NCBI RefSeq assembly: GCF_002022275.1 | Contig: NZ_MSDF01000014.1 | Span: 336,099-400,098 of the forward strand | Origin: Pseudomonas fluorescens | GTDB lineage: Bacteria > Pseudomonadota > Gammaproteobacteria > Pseudomonadales > Pseudomonadaceae | Length of the DNA: 64,000 nucleotides | Reading direction: 5' to 3' | Shown here: positions 10,332 to 18,537 of the stretch, one piece after another | Layout of the letters: the number at the start of each line of letters is the position of its first letter | Numbering within the stretch: position 1 is the first letter of the stretch | Notes under the pieces: model-generated | The model's database searches: none | What the model saw: the letters and a program-made list of their open reading frames with translations, nothing else | What the model was told of the DNA's origin: nothing | Program-made: the position numbers and the translations under genes

Positions 10332-11708
10332 ATGTCGGTACCCCCGCGTGCCGTTCAGCTTAACGAAGCGAACGCGTTCCTTAAGGATCATCCTGAGGTT
10401 CTGTACGTAGACCTTCTAATTGCGGATATGAATGGTGTGGTGCGCGGTAAGCGCATCGAACGCACCAGCCTCCACAAGGTTTACGAGAAGGGCATTAACC
10501 TGCCTGCCTCTTTATTTGCCCTGGATATCAACGGCTCGACGGTGGAAAGCACCGGCCTGGGTCTGGACATCGGTGATGCTGACCGAATCTGTTATCCAAT
10601 CCCCGACACCCTGTGCAATGAACCCTGGCAAAAGCGCCCAACCGCGCAGCTGCTGATGACCATGCACGAACTGGAAGGTGAACCTTTCTTCGCCGATCCT
10701 CGCGAAGTCCTCCGCCAAGTTGTAAGCAAATTTGACGACCTCGGTCTGACCATCTGCGCCGCCTTCGAGCTGGAGTTCTACCTGATCGACCAGGAGAACG
10801 TGAACGGCCGCCCACAACCGCCCCGCTCGCCGATCTCCGGCAAACGCCCGCACTCGACACAGGTCTACCTGATCGACGACCTCGACGAATACGTCGACTG
10901 CCTCCAGGACATTCTGGAAGGTGCAAAAGAGCAAGGCATCCCCGCCGACGCCATCGTCAAGGAAAGTGCCCCGGCGCAGTTCGAAGTGAACCTGCACCAC
11001 GTCGCCGACCCGATCAAGGCCTGCGACTACGCGGTACTGCTCAAGCGCCTGATCAAGAACATCGCCTACGACCATGAGATGGACACCACCTTCATGGCCA
11101 AGCCTTACCCGGGCCAGGCAGGCAACGGTTTGCACGTACACATTTCGATCCTGGACAAAGACGGCAAGAACATCTTTGCCAGCGAGGATCCCGAGCAGAA
11201 CGCCGCATTGCGTCACGCGATCGGCGGTGTGCTCGAGACCCTGCCCGCCCAAATGGCGTTCCTGTGCCCTAACGTCAACTCCTACCGTCGTTTCGGCGCA
11301 CAGTTCTACGTGCCGAACTCGCCGTGCTGGGGCCTGGACAACCGCACCGTGGCGATTCGCGTACCGACCGGCTCGTCCGACGCCGTACGTATCGAACACC
11401 GTGTGGCCGGCGCCGACGCCAACCCTTACCTGCTGATGGCTTCGGTATTGGCAGGCGTGCATCACGGCCTGACCAACAAGATCGAGCCTGGCGCACCGGT
11501 GGAAGGCAATAGCTACGAGCAGAACGAACAAAGCCTGCCGAACAACCTGCGCGATGCATTGCGCGAGTTGGACGACAGCGAGGTGATGGCCAAGTACATC
11601 GATCCTAAATACATCGATATCTTCGTTGCCTGTAAGGAAAGTGAGCTGGAAGAGTTTGAACACTCCATCTCCGACCTTGAGTACAACTGGTACCTGCATA
11701 CCGTGTAA
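10332..11708 (+). CDS. spuI: Glutamine synthetase family protein SpuI (gamma-glutamylpolyamine synthetase)
   Basis: Second glutamine-synthetase-family enzyme, 458 residues, divergent from spuA as in PAO1. Visible motifs are the N-terminal DMNGVVRGKRI, ELEFYLIDQEN at about 145, QFEVNLHHVADP, MAKPYPGQAGNGLHVHISI and RIEHRVAGADANPYLLMA. It is only moderately similar to SpuB, so it is a paralogue with its own substrate preference within the polyamine or monoamine glutamylation group. The AAAGGTG site lies just upstream of the ATG and an intrinsic terminator follows the stop. Assimilatory GlnA activity is unlikely given the locus. Confidence 0.88.
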   Translation: MSVPPRAVQLNEANAFLKDHPEVLYVDLLIADMNGVVRGKRIERTSLHKVYEKGINLPASLFALDINGSTVESTGLGLDIGDADRICYPIPDTLCNEPWQKRPTAQLLMTMHELEGEPFFADPREVLRQVVSKFDDLGLTICAAFELEFYLIDQENVNGRPQPPRSPISGKRPHSTQVYLIDDLDEYVDCLQDILEGAKEQGIPADAIVKESAPAQFEVNLHHVADPIKACDYAVLLKRLIKNIAYDHEMDTTFMAKPYPGQAGNGLHVHISILDKDGKNIFASEDPEQNAALRHAIGGVLETLPAQMAFLCPNVNSYRRFGAQFYVPNSPCWGLDNRTVAIRVPTGSSDAVRIEHRVAGADANPYLLMASVLAGVHHGLTNKIEPGAPVEGNSYEQNEQSLPNNLRDALRELDDSEVMAKYIDPKYIDIFVACKESELEEFEHSISDLEYNWYLHTV

Positions 11709-11727
11709 GCGGTTGCTGCTTTAAAAG

Positions 11728-11760
11728 ATGCCGCAGGCTTATGGCCTGCGGCATTTTTTT
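11728..11760 (+). terminator. Intrinsic terminator of spuI
   Basis: The 11-bp stem ATGCCGCAGGC / GCCTGCGGCAT (loop about 4 bases) is followed by seven T. It begins 20 bases after the spuI stop. Confidence 0.92.
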
Positions 11761-11772
11761 GCACTGCGATCT

Positions 11773-11873
11773 CGTTCCCACGCTCCGCGTGGGAATGCAG
11801 CCAGGGACGCTCTGCGTCCCAAGAGCGGACGCGGAGCGTCCAGTAAGGCGTTCCCACGCAGAGCGTGGGAACG
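11773..11873. repeat. Compound palindromic element (GTTCCCACGC type)
   Basis: Four palindromes stand in a row: GTTCCCACGCTCCGCGTGGG at 11774, GGGACGCTCTGCGTCCC at about 11804, GGACGCGGAGCGTCC at about 11827, and GTTCCCACGCAGAGCGTGGG at about 11850. The outer two are inverted relative to each other and so are the inner two, so the whole 101 bases can fold into one cruciform. It is a different family from the REP units elsewhere in the window. It is not part of a gene. Confidence 0.85.
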
Positions 11874-11918
11874 ATCATCAGGTCGCGTACAATGCCCGCT
11901 GCCTTGTAGGAGACTTCC

Positions 11919-12578
11919 ATGACCACCCGCCCCGCCGCCCCTCGCAAACCCCGCGCCCGCAGCCAGGCCCGGATCGACGCGATCCTCGATGCTGCCCGCA
12001 CCTTGCTGGCGGCCGAAGGCGTGGCGAGTTTGTCGATCTACAGCGTGGCGGAACGTGCGCAGATTCCACCGTCGTCGGTGTATCACTTTTTCGCCAGCGT
12101 GCCGGCGCTGCTGGAGGCATTGACCGCGGATGTGCACGCAGCATTCCGCGCGGCGATTCAGGCCCCTATCGAGCATGAATCACTCAAGCACTGGCGCGAC
12201 CTGTCCTGCATCGTCGAACAGCGCATGCTCGCTATCTACGAACACGACGCCGCCGCGCGGCAGTTGATCTTGGCGCAGCATGGATTGACCGAAGTGACCC
12301 AGGCGGATCGTCAGCATGATCTGGAATTGGGGGATTTGATGTTGGCGGTGTTCAGCCGTCACTTTGAAGTGCCGACGTTGCCCAGTGATGTGGATGTGTT
12401 TGCGTTGGCGCTGGAATTGAGTGACCGCGTGTACGCACGTTCGATACACCAGCACGGGCAGATCACAGCGCGCATGGCCGATGAGGGCATGCGGGTGTTT
12501 GATGCGTATGTGGGGCTTTATCTGCCGGCGTATTTGCCCAAACGGGCCTCATCGCAGGCAAGCCAGCTCCCACATTGA
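11919..12578 (+). CDS. TetR/AcrR family transcriptional regulator
   Basis: Regulator of 219 residues. The helix-turn-helix spans about residues 18-63 ([19 protein letters not shown], then [27 protein letters not shown]), typical TetR. The remaining helices form the ligand and dimer domain, which I cannot place in a named subfamily. A GTAGGAGA site precedes the ATG. The last 10 residues (from about [10 protein letters not shown]) and the stop are encoded by the left half of a REPIN, so the C-terminus has been altered by that insertion. Target genes are unknown; the convergent ssu operon is a neighbour but not an obvious target. Confidence 0.85.
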   Translation: MTTRPAAPRKPRARSQARIDAILDAARTLLAAEGVASLSIYSVAERAQIPPSSVYHFFASVPALLEALTADVHAAFRAAIQAPIEHESLKHWRDLSCIVEQRMLAIYEHDAAARQLILAQHGLTEVTQADRQHDLELGDLMLAVFSRHFEVPTLPSDVDVFALALELSDRVYARSIHQHGQITARMADEGMRVFDAYVGLYLPAYLPKRASSQASQLPH

Positions 12579-12622
12579 CTGTGTTCACATATCAAAAGGT
12601 GGGAGCTGGCTTGCCTGCGATG
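12550..12622. repeat. REPIN overlapping the end of the TetR gene
   Basis: Inverted pair of CATCGCAGGCAAGCCAGCTC units separated by a short spacer. The left unit lies inside the regulator coding region and provides its TGA at 12576. The right unit ends 13 bases before the ssuF stop. Confidence 0.9.
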
Positions 12623-12634
12623 GCGGTCCTGAGA

Positions 12635-12850
12635 TCACAACTTGGCGATCGACACCTCGGTGGACTTAACGAACGCAATCACTTCGCTGCCAATCACCAA
12701 CTCCAACTCTTTCACCGAGCGGGTAGTAATCACCGAAGTCACAATGCCGGACGCCGTCTGCACGTCGATTTCCGACAGCACGTCGCCTTCGACGATTTCC
12801 TTGATGGTGCCTTTGAACTGGTTACGCACGTTGATGGCTTTAATAGTCAT
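12635..12850 (-). CDS. ssuF: Molybdopterin-binding (Mop/TOBE) protein SsuF
   Basis: A single Mop/TOBE domain of 71 residues (IKAINVRNQFKGTIKEI, then SVITTRSVKELELVIGSEVIAFVKSTEV). Such domains bind molybdate or a related oxyanion. In P. putida the equivalent ssuF ends the ssu operon and was reported to be needed for use of some sulfonates or sulfate esters. Its biochemical role there is unresolved. It is 28 bases downstream of ssuB. Its length is normal for the family. Confidence 0.9.
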   Translation of the reverse strand: MTIKAINVRNQFKGTIKEIVEGDVLSEIDVQTASGIVTSVITTRSVKELELVIGSEVIAFVKSTEVSIAKL

Positions 12851-12878
12851 GGTCTTCTTCCTTCAGGGGACAAGTGAG

Positions 12879-13685
12879 TTATTGAGCCCAACGCAATTGC
12901 GTAGGCAGCGGTGAAACAGGTTCAGGTTCCGGCGGCGAGCCGGGCAACGACAGCACACGGTTGAGCACTTCAGCTTCCAGCGCAGCCAGGCGATGTGAGC
13001 CGCGGGCGCGTGGGCGCGGCAGGTCGACGATCAGGTCCAGGCCGATTTCGCCGTCTTCGATCAGAATCACCCGGTCGGCAATCGCTACGGCTTCGCTGAC
13101 GTCATGGGTCACCAGCAACACGGTGAAGCCGTGCTTCTGCCAGAGGTTTTCGATCAGTTGCTGCATCTCGATGCGGGTCAGCGCATCCAGCGCGCCCAGC
13201 GGCTCGTCGAGCAGCAGCAGGCGTGGCTGGTGAATCAACGCACGCGCCAGGGCCACGCGTTGCTTCTGGCCACCGGACAAGGCCGCTGGCCACTCATTGG
13301 CGCGCTCGGCCAGGCCGACCGCTTCCAGAGCTTCCAGCGCTTTTGGACGCCAGTTGCCTTTGAGGCCCAGGCCTACGTTGTCGATGATCTTTTTCCACGG
13401 CAGCAAACGCGCTTCCTGGAACATCAACCGCGTGTCTTCAATCGCCTCGCTCAGCGGCGCAGAGCCCGCCAGCAGCTCGCCGCCGCTGGCTTTGTCCAAA
13501 CCGGCGAGCAGGCGCAGCAAAGTACTTTTGCCGCAACCACTGCGACCGACCACGGCGACGAACTGGCCCGCCGGAATATGCAGGTCAATCTCTTTGAGCA
13601 CTTCCCTCGCACCAAAGGCCTTGCGCAACTTGCGCACCGCCAGCGGAATGCCTTTAAGCAGGCGCGGAGGTTGTTGAGCGGTCAT
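12879..13685 (-). CDS. ssuB: Aliphatic sulfonate ABC transporter ATPase SsuB
   Basis: ATPase of 268 residues with Walker [10 protein letters not shown] at 47-55, signature LSGGQ at 136-140, Walker B LLLLDEP at 156-162, and the switch His in [11 protein letters not shown]. The variable region matches the SsuB/TauB group ([17 protein letters not shown]). It powers the SsuC permease for import of alkanesulfonates. The start overlaps the ssuC stop by four bases. The C-terminal 40 residues are Pro-rich and not part of the ABC core. Confidence 0.94.
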   Translation of the reverse strand: MTAQQPPRLLKGIPLAVRKLRKAFGAREVLKEIDLHIPAGQFVAVVGRSGCGKSTLLRLLAGLDKASGGELLAGSAPLSEAIEDTRLMFQEARLLPWKKIIDNVGLGLKGNWRPKALEALEAVGLAERANEWPAALSGGQKQRVALARALIHQPRLLLLDEPLGALDALTRIEMQQLIENLWQKHGFTVLLVTHDVSEAVAIADRVILIEDGEIGLDLIVDLPRPRARGSHRLAALEAEVLNRVLSLPGSPPEPEPVSPLPTQLRWAQ

Positions 13686-14470
13686 GCCGCACCTCCTTTA
13701 TTCACTTGGTAAGCCGGGTGCCAGCGCAGCCACACACGCTCAAGGCCACGCGCAGCAAGGTCGGCGAGCTTGCCGAGGATCGCGTACATCACGATGGCGA
13801 GCACCACCACGTCGGTTTGCAGAAATTCACGGGCATTCATCGCCAGGTAACCGATACCGGAGCTGGCCGAGATGGTTTCCGCCACGATCAGCGTCAGCCA
13901 CATAAAGCCCAGCGCAAAGCGCACGCCCACCAGAATCGACGGCAGCGCGCCCGGCAGGATCACCTGACGGAACAGGCTGAAACCGGACAAGCCGTAGCTG
14001 CGCGACATTTCCACCAGCGCCGGGTCGACGTTGCGGATGCCGTGGTAGGTGTTCAGGTAAATCGGGAACAGCGTGCCGAGGGCGACCAGAAAAATCTTCG
14101 CGGTTTCGTCGATGCCGAACCACAGGATCACCAGCGGAATCAGCGCGAGGTGCGGCACGTTGCGGATCATCTGCACCGAGCTGTCCAGCAGGCGTTCGCC
14201 CCACTTCGACAGGCCAGTAATAAAGCCTAGAATCAGGCCGATGCTGCCACCGATCGCAAAGCCCAGCCCGGCACGCCAGCCGCTGATGGCCAGGTGCGTC
14301 CAGATCTCGCCGGTGCGCACCAGGTTAACCCCGGCTTCGATCACGGCGCTCGGCGCCGGCAAAATGCGCGTCGACAACCAGCCTGCCGACACCGACAACT
14401 GCCACACCGCCAGCAATAGAATCGGCAGCACCCAGGGCGCCACGCGATGGCTCAGTTTTTCAAAATTCAT
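13682..14470 (-). CDS. ssuC: Aliphatic sulfonate ABC transporter permease SsuC
   Basis: Inner-membrane permease of 262 residues, BPD_transp_1 fold, with about six membrane helices. The EAA loop is visible at [33 protein letters not shown], the usual dock for SsuB. The short conserved N-terminus ([16 protein letters not shown]) is typical of SsuC. It is nine bases downstream of ssuD. Confidence 0.93.
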   Translation of the reverse strand: MNFEKLSHRVAPWVLPILLLAVWQLSVSAGWLSTRILPAPSAVIEAGVNLVRTGEIWTHLAISGWRAGLGFAIGGSIGLILGFITGLSKWGERLLDSSVQMIRNVPHLALIPLVILWFGIDETAKIFLVALGTLFPIYLNTYHGIRNVDPALVEMSRSYGLSGFSLFRQVILPGALPSILVGVRFALGFMWLTLIVAETISASSGIGYLAMNAREFLQTDVVVLAIVMYAILGKLADLAARGLERVWLRWHPAYQVNKGGAA

Positions 14471-14479
14471 GGCAGCGCC

Positions 14480-15628
14480 TCAGCTCTGTGACGCAGCTTT
14501 GGGAAGGATGTCGTTGGCGACCATTTCGCCGAACGGGCTGACGTAACCGGCGCCTTTGGGCAGCTCGGGACGTTCGATATCCAGGTGTGGGAACAGCAGT
14601 TCGGCGACCCGGTACGACTCTTCCAGGTGTGGATAACCGGAGAAGATAAAGGTGTCGATGCCCAGCGCCGCGTACTCATTGACCCGCGCCGCAACCGTTG
14701 GGCCATCGCCCACCAGCGCGGTACCGGCCCCGCCACGCACCAGGCCGACGCCGGCCCACAGGTTGGGGCTGACTTCCAGGTTGTCGCGACTACCGCCGTG
14801 CAAGGCGGCCATACGCTGCTGGCCCACCGAGTCAAAGCGCGACAGCGAGGCCTGGGCGCGGGCGATGGTTTCATCGTCCACATGGGAGATCAGTTTGTCG
14901 GCGGCTTGCCAGGCTTCGGCATTGGTTTCACGCACGATCACATGCAGGCGGATACCGAAGCGCACGGTGCGCCCAAGTTTTGCCGCCTTGGCGCGCACCT
15001 GTGCGATTTTCTCGGCAACGGCGGCCGGTGGCTCGCCCCAGGTCAGCACCATTTCCACCTGTTCGGCTGCCAAGTCCTGGGCCGCTTCGGAAGAACCGCC
15101 GAAGTACAGCGGCGGGCGCGGTTGTTGAATGGGCGGGTAGAGCAATTTGGCGCCTTTGACGCTGATGTGCTGGCCGTCGTAATCGACGGTTTCGCCCTCC
15201 AGCACACGGCGCCAGATGCGGGTGAATTCCACGGAGGCCTGATAACGCTCCTCGTGGGTGAGGAACAAGCCATCGCCGGCTAATTCTTCCGGGTCACCGC
15301 CGGTGACCAGGTTGAACAGCGCGCGGCCACCCGACAAACGGTCGAGGGTCGCGGCCTGACGCGCCGCCACCGTCGGGGAAATGATCCCGGGGCGCAATGC
15401 GACAAGGAATTTCAGCCGCTGGGTCACCGGGATCAGCGAGGCGGCCACCAACCACGAATCTTCGCAGGAGCGACCGGTGGGGATCAGCACGCCGCCAAAA
15501 CCCAGGCGGTCAGCCGCCTGCGCGACTTGCTGCAAATAACCGTGGTCGACGGCGCGAGCGCCTTCGGCGGTGCCAAGGTAATGGCCGTCGCCGTGGGTAG
15601 GCAGAAACCAGAAAATATTGAGGCTCAT
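14480..15628 (-). CDS. ssuD: FMNH2-dependent alkanesulfonate monooxygenase SsuD
   Basis: Flavin-dependent monooxygenase of 382 residues, luciferase-like TIM barrel, the usual SsuD length. Landmarks are the N-terminal [16 protein letters not shown], the [24 protein letters not shown] segment, and [15 protein letters not shown]. It uses FMNH2 from SsuE and O2 to cleave C1-C14 alkanesulfonates to aldehyde and sulfite. The ATG at 15628 has AGGAG 8 bases upstream; an in-frame ATG at 15670 does not. It is 25 bases downstream of ssuA. Confidence 0.95.
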   Translation of the reverse strand: MSLNIFWFLPTHGDGHYLGTAEGARAVDHGYLQQVAQAADRLGFGGVLIPTGRSCEDSWLVAASLIPVTQRLKFLVALRPGIISPTVAARQAATLDRLSGGRALFNLVTGGDPEELAGDGLFLTHEERYQASVEFTRIWRRVLEGETVDYDGQHISVKGAKLLYPPIQQPRPPLYFGGSSEAAQDLAAEQVEMVLTWGEPPAAVAEKIAQVRAKAAKLGRTVRFGIRLHVIVRETNAEAWQAADKLISHVDDETIARAQASLSRFDSVGQQRMAALHGGSRDNLEVSPNLWAGVGLVRGGAGTALVGDGPTVAARVNEYAALGIDTFIFSGYPHLEESYRVAELLFPHLDIERPELPKGAGYVSPFGEMVANDILPKAASQS

Positions 15629-15653
15629 GGAGTTGTCTCCTGAAGAAGTCGGA

Positions 15654-16622
15654 TTACGGCGCTTTGGCAACGGCGGCGGGTGGCGTCCAGATCACGTCCT
15701 TGATGTTCAAGGGCTTGGGGATCAATTTGAGTTGGTAAAAGCTGTCAGCGATTTTCTGTTGGGCGGCGACCACTTCCGGGGTCAGGAACAGCGCGCCGTA
15801 GCCTTGGCGTTTCACCGAGGTCAGGGTGATGTCAGCCGGCAGGCCGAGCAGCGGCGCGACTTGCTCAGTCACCTCCTGCGGGTTGGCCTTGGACCATTCG
15901 CCCACCGCGCGCACTTCTTCCACCAGCGCCTTGATCACTTCAGGGTGCTGTTCGGCGTAGGGTTTGGTGGCCAGGTAGAACTGGTGGTTGTCGGCAATGC
16001 CGGTACCGTCACGCAGGGTGCGCGCTTGCAGTTGTTTCTCGGCGGCGGCCTGATACGGGTCCCAGATCACCCAGGCGTCCACGCTGCCGCGCTCGAAGGC
16101 GGCACGCGCGTCGGCGGGCGGCAGGAACACGGTCTGCACGTCGGTGTATTTCAGGCCGGCATCTTCCAGCGCACGCACCAGCAGGTAGTGCACGTTGGAG
16201 CCTTTGTTCAGCACGACTTTTTTGCCCTTGAGCTCGGCCACGGATTTGATCGGCGAATCTTTCGGCACCAGGATCGCTTCACTGGTCGGCGCTGGCGGCT
16301 CGTAGGCCACATACAGCAAGTCGGCGCCGGCGGCCTGGGCGAAGACCGGCGGGGTTTCGCCCGTCACGCCAAAATCGATCGAGCCGACGTTCAGGCCTTC
16401 GAGCAATTGCGGGCCGCCGGGGAATTCAGTCCATTGCACTTGCACGCCCTGAGCGGCCAGGCGCTTTTCCAGCGAGCCCTTGGCCTTGAGCAGCACCAGC
16501 GTGCCGTATTTCTGATAACCGATCCGCAGGGTTTCAGCGGCCTGGGCTTGAACAATGGCGCCGAAGGACACAGCCGCAGCAAACAGTGCGACCAGACCAC
16601 GACGCAAGATGACAGTGCGCAT
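15654..16622 (-). CDS. ssuA: Aliphatic sulfonate-binding periplasmic protein SsuA
   Basis: Periplasmic binding protein of 322 residues, with a signal peptide ending near VQAQA-AE (about residue 28). The SsuA/TauA fingerprints are [61 protein letters not shown] and [21 protein letters not shown]. It delivers sulfonates to SsuBC. It lies 95 bases downstream of ssuE, enough for an mRNA processing site or an internal promoter, although none is clear. Confidence 0.94.
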   Translation of the reverse strand: MRTVILRRGLVALFAAAVSFGAIVQAQAAETLRIGYQKYGTLVLLKAKGSLEKRLAAQGVQVQWTEFPGGPQLLEGLNVGSIDFGVTGETPPVFAQAAGADLLYVAYEPPAPTSEAILVPKDSPIKSVAELKGKKVVLNKGSNVHYLLVRALEDAGLKYTDVQTVFLPPADARAAFERGSVDAWVIWDPYQAAAEKQLQARTLRDGTGIADNHQFYLATKPYAEQHPEVIKALVEEVRAVGEWSKANPQEVTEQVAPLLGLPADITLTSVKRQGYGALFLTPEVVAAQQKIADSFYQLKLIPKPLNIKDVIWTPPAAVAKAP

Positions 16623-16717
16623 GGCGCTCTCTCCAAATAGTGCGATGAGGGGGTTGGCTGCACCTGCTTGGCCGTTGGCGGCTGAGTAAGGTGAGTAGAT
16701 CTTTAAATCGGTGAGGC

Positions 16718-17311
16718 TCAGATGCTCCAGCGAGCACTCAACAAACGTTCATTCAACACATGGGGGTCAAGCGGTTTGGGGCGACGGGCCATGGCGCTGT
16801 AGAAGGTCTCCAGGGCCTCGTGCAAGCGGTGTTCGAGCACCGGCACCAGTTGCGCCTGGGCGCTGCCTTCGCCGTATGCGATCTGGCTGTCTTCGGCAAA
16901 AATGCCGTGGAGCAATTCCTGGGCTTTGAGCGCTGACAACACTGGCTTCAAGGCGTAGTCCACCGCCAGCATGTGGGCGATGCTGCCGCCGGTGGCCATC
17001 GGCAAGACGATCTTGTGGGCCAGGGCGCGTTCGGGCAGCAAGTCGAGCACGGTTTTCAGCGCGCCGGAAAACGAGGCTTTGTACACCGGCGTGGCGATGA
17101 CCAAGCCGTCGGCGTTGGCCACTTGTTGCAGCAGGTCGATGACCTTGGGGCTGTCGAAGCGCGCATGCAGCAAGTCTTCGGCCGGGAAGTCCCGTATCTG
17201 ATAACTCACCACTTCCACGCCTTTGTCCTGCAGCCACTGACGGGTTTTATCCAGCAAGACCCCGGAGCGCGAACGCTGGCTGGGGCTGCCTCCAAGTGTT
17301 ACGACCAGCAT
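16718..17311 (-). CDS. ssuE: NAD(P)H-dependent FMN reductase SsuE
   Basis: Flavodoxin-fold reductase of 197 residues ([19 protein letters not shown] near the start, the flavin phosphate loop; [21 protein letters not shown] in the middle; [22 protein letters not shown]). This is the SsuE subfamily of NADPH-dependent FMN reductases, which feed FMNH2 to SsuD. It heads the ssu operon and has an AT-rich control region with a strong palindrome about 75 bases upstream. Confidence 0.94.
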   Translation of the reverse strand: MLVVTLGGSPSQRSRSGVLLDKTRQWLQDKGVEVVSYQIRDFPAEDLLHARFDSPKVIDLLQQVANADGLVIATPVYKASFSGALKTVLDLLPERALAHKIVLPMATGGSIAHMLAVDYALKPVLSALKAQELLHGIFAEDSQIAYGEGSAQAQLVPVLEHRLHEALETFYSAMARRPKPLDPHVLNERLLSARWSI

Positions 17312-17462
17312 GCGGGTATTCCTTGAGCAAGTGTCGGCGGTTCGCTGTGTGGCGATGTCGCCAAGATGGAGAGACCTTAGCAGCAGATTTATATATCTAT
17401 AAATCTCATTTTTTCATTTGTTTATTCTTAAATTGAATATGAGCTTTATTAATCTGCGGGCG

Positions 17463-17488
17463 AAAAAAAAGGCCGTCGAAACGGCCTG
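17463..17488 (-). terminator. Intrinsic terminator for lsfA
   Basis: The stem GGCCGTTTCGACGGCC (minus strand) runs directly into eight T. It lies beyond the REPIN, about 140 bases past the lsfA stop, and is oriented to end leftward transcription before the ssuE promoter. Confidence 0.8.
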
Positions 17489-17544
17489 AAAACCCCTGCT
17501 ATGTGATTCGGTTTCAATCCAGAATGTGTGGTGCATGTACCGGC

Positions 17545-17616
17545 GCCATCGCGGGCAAGCCCGGCTCCCACAGGGGAATGCGGTCAACTGTGGGAGCCGG
17601 GCTTGCCCGCGATGGC
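17545..17616. repeat. REPIN after lsfA
   Basis: Inverted pair of GCCATCGCGGGCAAGCCCGG units with a short spacer around 17573-17587. Both arms are of the GGGCTTGCCCGC subtype. It ends 10 bases from the lsfA stop. Confidence 0.92.
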
Positions 17617-17626
17617 GGTCTGAGCC

Positions 17627-18265
17627 TTAACGGTTAGGTTGTGGGGTCAGTCGCAGGTACGGCTTCACCGCACGATACCCCTTCGGAAAGCGCTTCTTGA
17701 TCTCTTCCTCGTCCTTGAGCGACGGCACGATCACCACTTCATCGCCATCCTGCCAGTTGGCGGGGGTGGCGACCTTGTGGTTGTCGGTCAGCTGCAGCGA
17801 ATCAATGACCCGCAGGATTTCGTGGAAGTTGCGGCCGGTGCTGGCCGGGTAGGTAATGGTCAGGCGAATCTTCTTGTTCGGGTCGATCACGAACAAGGAA
17901 CGCACGGTGAGGGTGTCACTGGCGTTCGGGTGGATCAGGTCGTAAAGGTCCGACACTTTGCGATCGGCATCGGCCAGGATCGGAAAGTTGACGACGGTAT
18001 TCTGGGTTTCGTTGATGTCTTCGATCCACTTGTGGTGCGAGTCCACCGGGTCGACCGACAGGGCAATGGCTTTGACGCCGCGTTTGGCGAATTCATCCTT
18101 GAGCTTGGCGGTGAAGCCCAGCTCCGTGGTGCACACCGGGGTGAAGTCAGCCGGATGGGAAAACAGCACGCCCCAGCTATCGCCCAGCCATTCGTGGAAA
18201 CGAATTTTGCCGGCGCTGGAATCCTGCTCGAAGTCGGGGGCGATGTCGCCCAGTCTTAGGCTCAT
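17627..18265 (-). CDS. lsfA: 1-Cys peroxiredoxin LsfA (Prx6 type)
   Basis: Peroxiredoxin of 212 residues of the Prx6/1-Cys class. The peroxidatic Cys45 sits in FSHPADFTPVCTTELG, the long C-terminal domain shows RVIDSLQLTDNHKVATPANWQ, and no resolving Cys is seen. It reduces peroxides, and in Pseudomonas lsfA is induced by sulfate starvation and contributes to oxidative-stress resistance. Its position next to ssuE is the standard arrangement. The upstream DNA is AT-rich with its own palindrome at 18329-18346. Confidence 0.92.
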   Translation of the reverse strand: MSLRLGDIAPDFEQDSSAGKIRFHEWLGDSWGVLFSHPADFTPVCTTELGFTAKLKDEFAKRGVKAIALSVDPVDSHHKWIEDINETQNTVVNFPILADADRKVSDLYDLIHPNASDTLTVRSLFVIDPNKKIRLTITYPASTGRNFHEILRVIDSLQLTDNHKVATPANWQDGDEVVIVPSLKDEEEIKKRFPKGYRAVKPYLRLTPQPNR

Positions 18266-18537
18266 GGTGTGGCTCCTGATGGGTGCTTATGGAGCCCACT
18301 GTGCATGGGTTGGAGATTATTTAAAAAGAATAAATATCGATTTATTTAGACGATAAAAGAATATTAAAAATCTGTTCATTGGACGCCGCAACGGGCGAGG
18401 AGCACCATTGATTCCAAGGTTCGAGAAGGCCTTGAGACGCTGTACAAAGAGGGGATTCAGGAAGGGCTTGCGGGGGTTGAGCCCGACTTGAAGCAACATA
18501 CCTTGCCCGGCATTGCGCCGGGCAAGGCTTTACGCAG
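18266..18537. promoter_or_regulatory. lsfA promoter region and oprD 3' region
   Basis: The part next to lsfA is AT-rich and contains AATAAAT-N4-ATTTATT at 18329-18346, an operator-like palindrome about 65 bases from the lsfA start. The distal part holds a reading frame without a normal start (18407-18553, plus strand) that encodes protein-like sequence, and a GC-rich hairpin CTTGCCCGGC-ATTG-CGCCGGGCAAG-like at about 18502-18527 that may end oprD transcription. Confidence 0.5.

Larger units (their letters stand above)
17312..17626. promoter_or_regulatory. ssuE upstream region: AT-rich palindrome, terminator and REPIN
   Basis: This 315-base gap carries, in order, a GC-rich leader, an AT-rich stretch with the palindrome AGATTTATA-N4-TATAAATCT at 17385-17406, further T-rich DNA to about 17455, a minus-strand terminator and a REPIN. 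The palindrome is the best operator candidate for sulfur control of ssu. CysB is the known activator in Pseudomonas, but a CysB site cannot be confirmed by eye. Confidence 0.6.

Noticed and set aside
11773-11873. CRISPR array
   Set aside because: The units are palindromes of differing sequence, unequally spaced, without spacers or cas genes.
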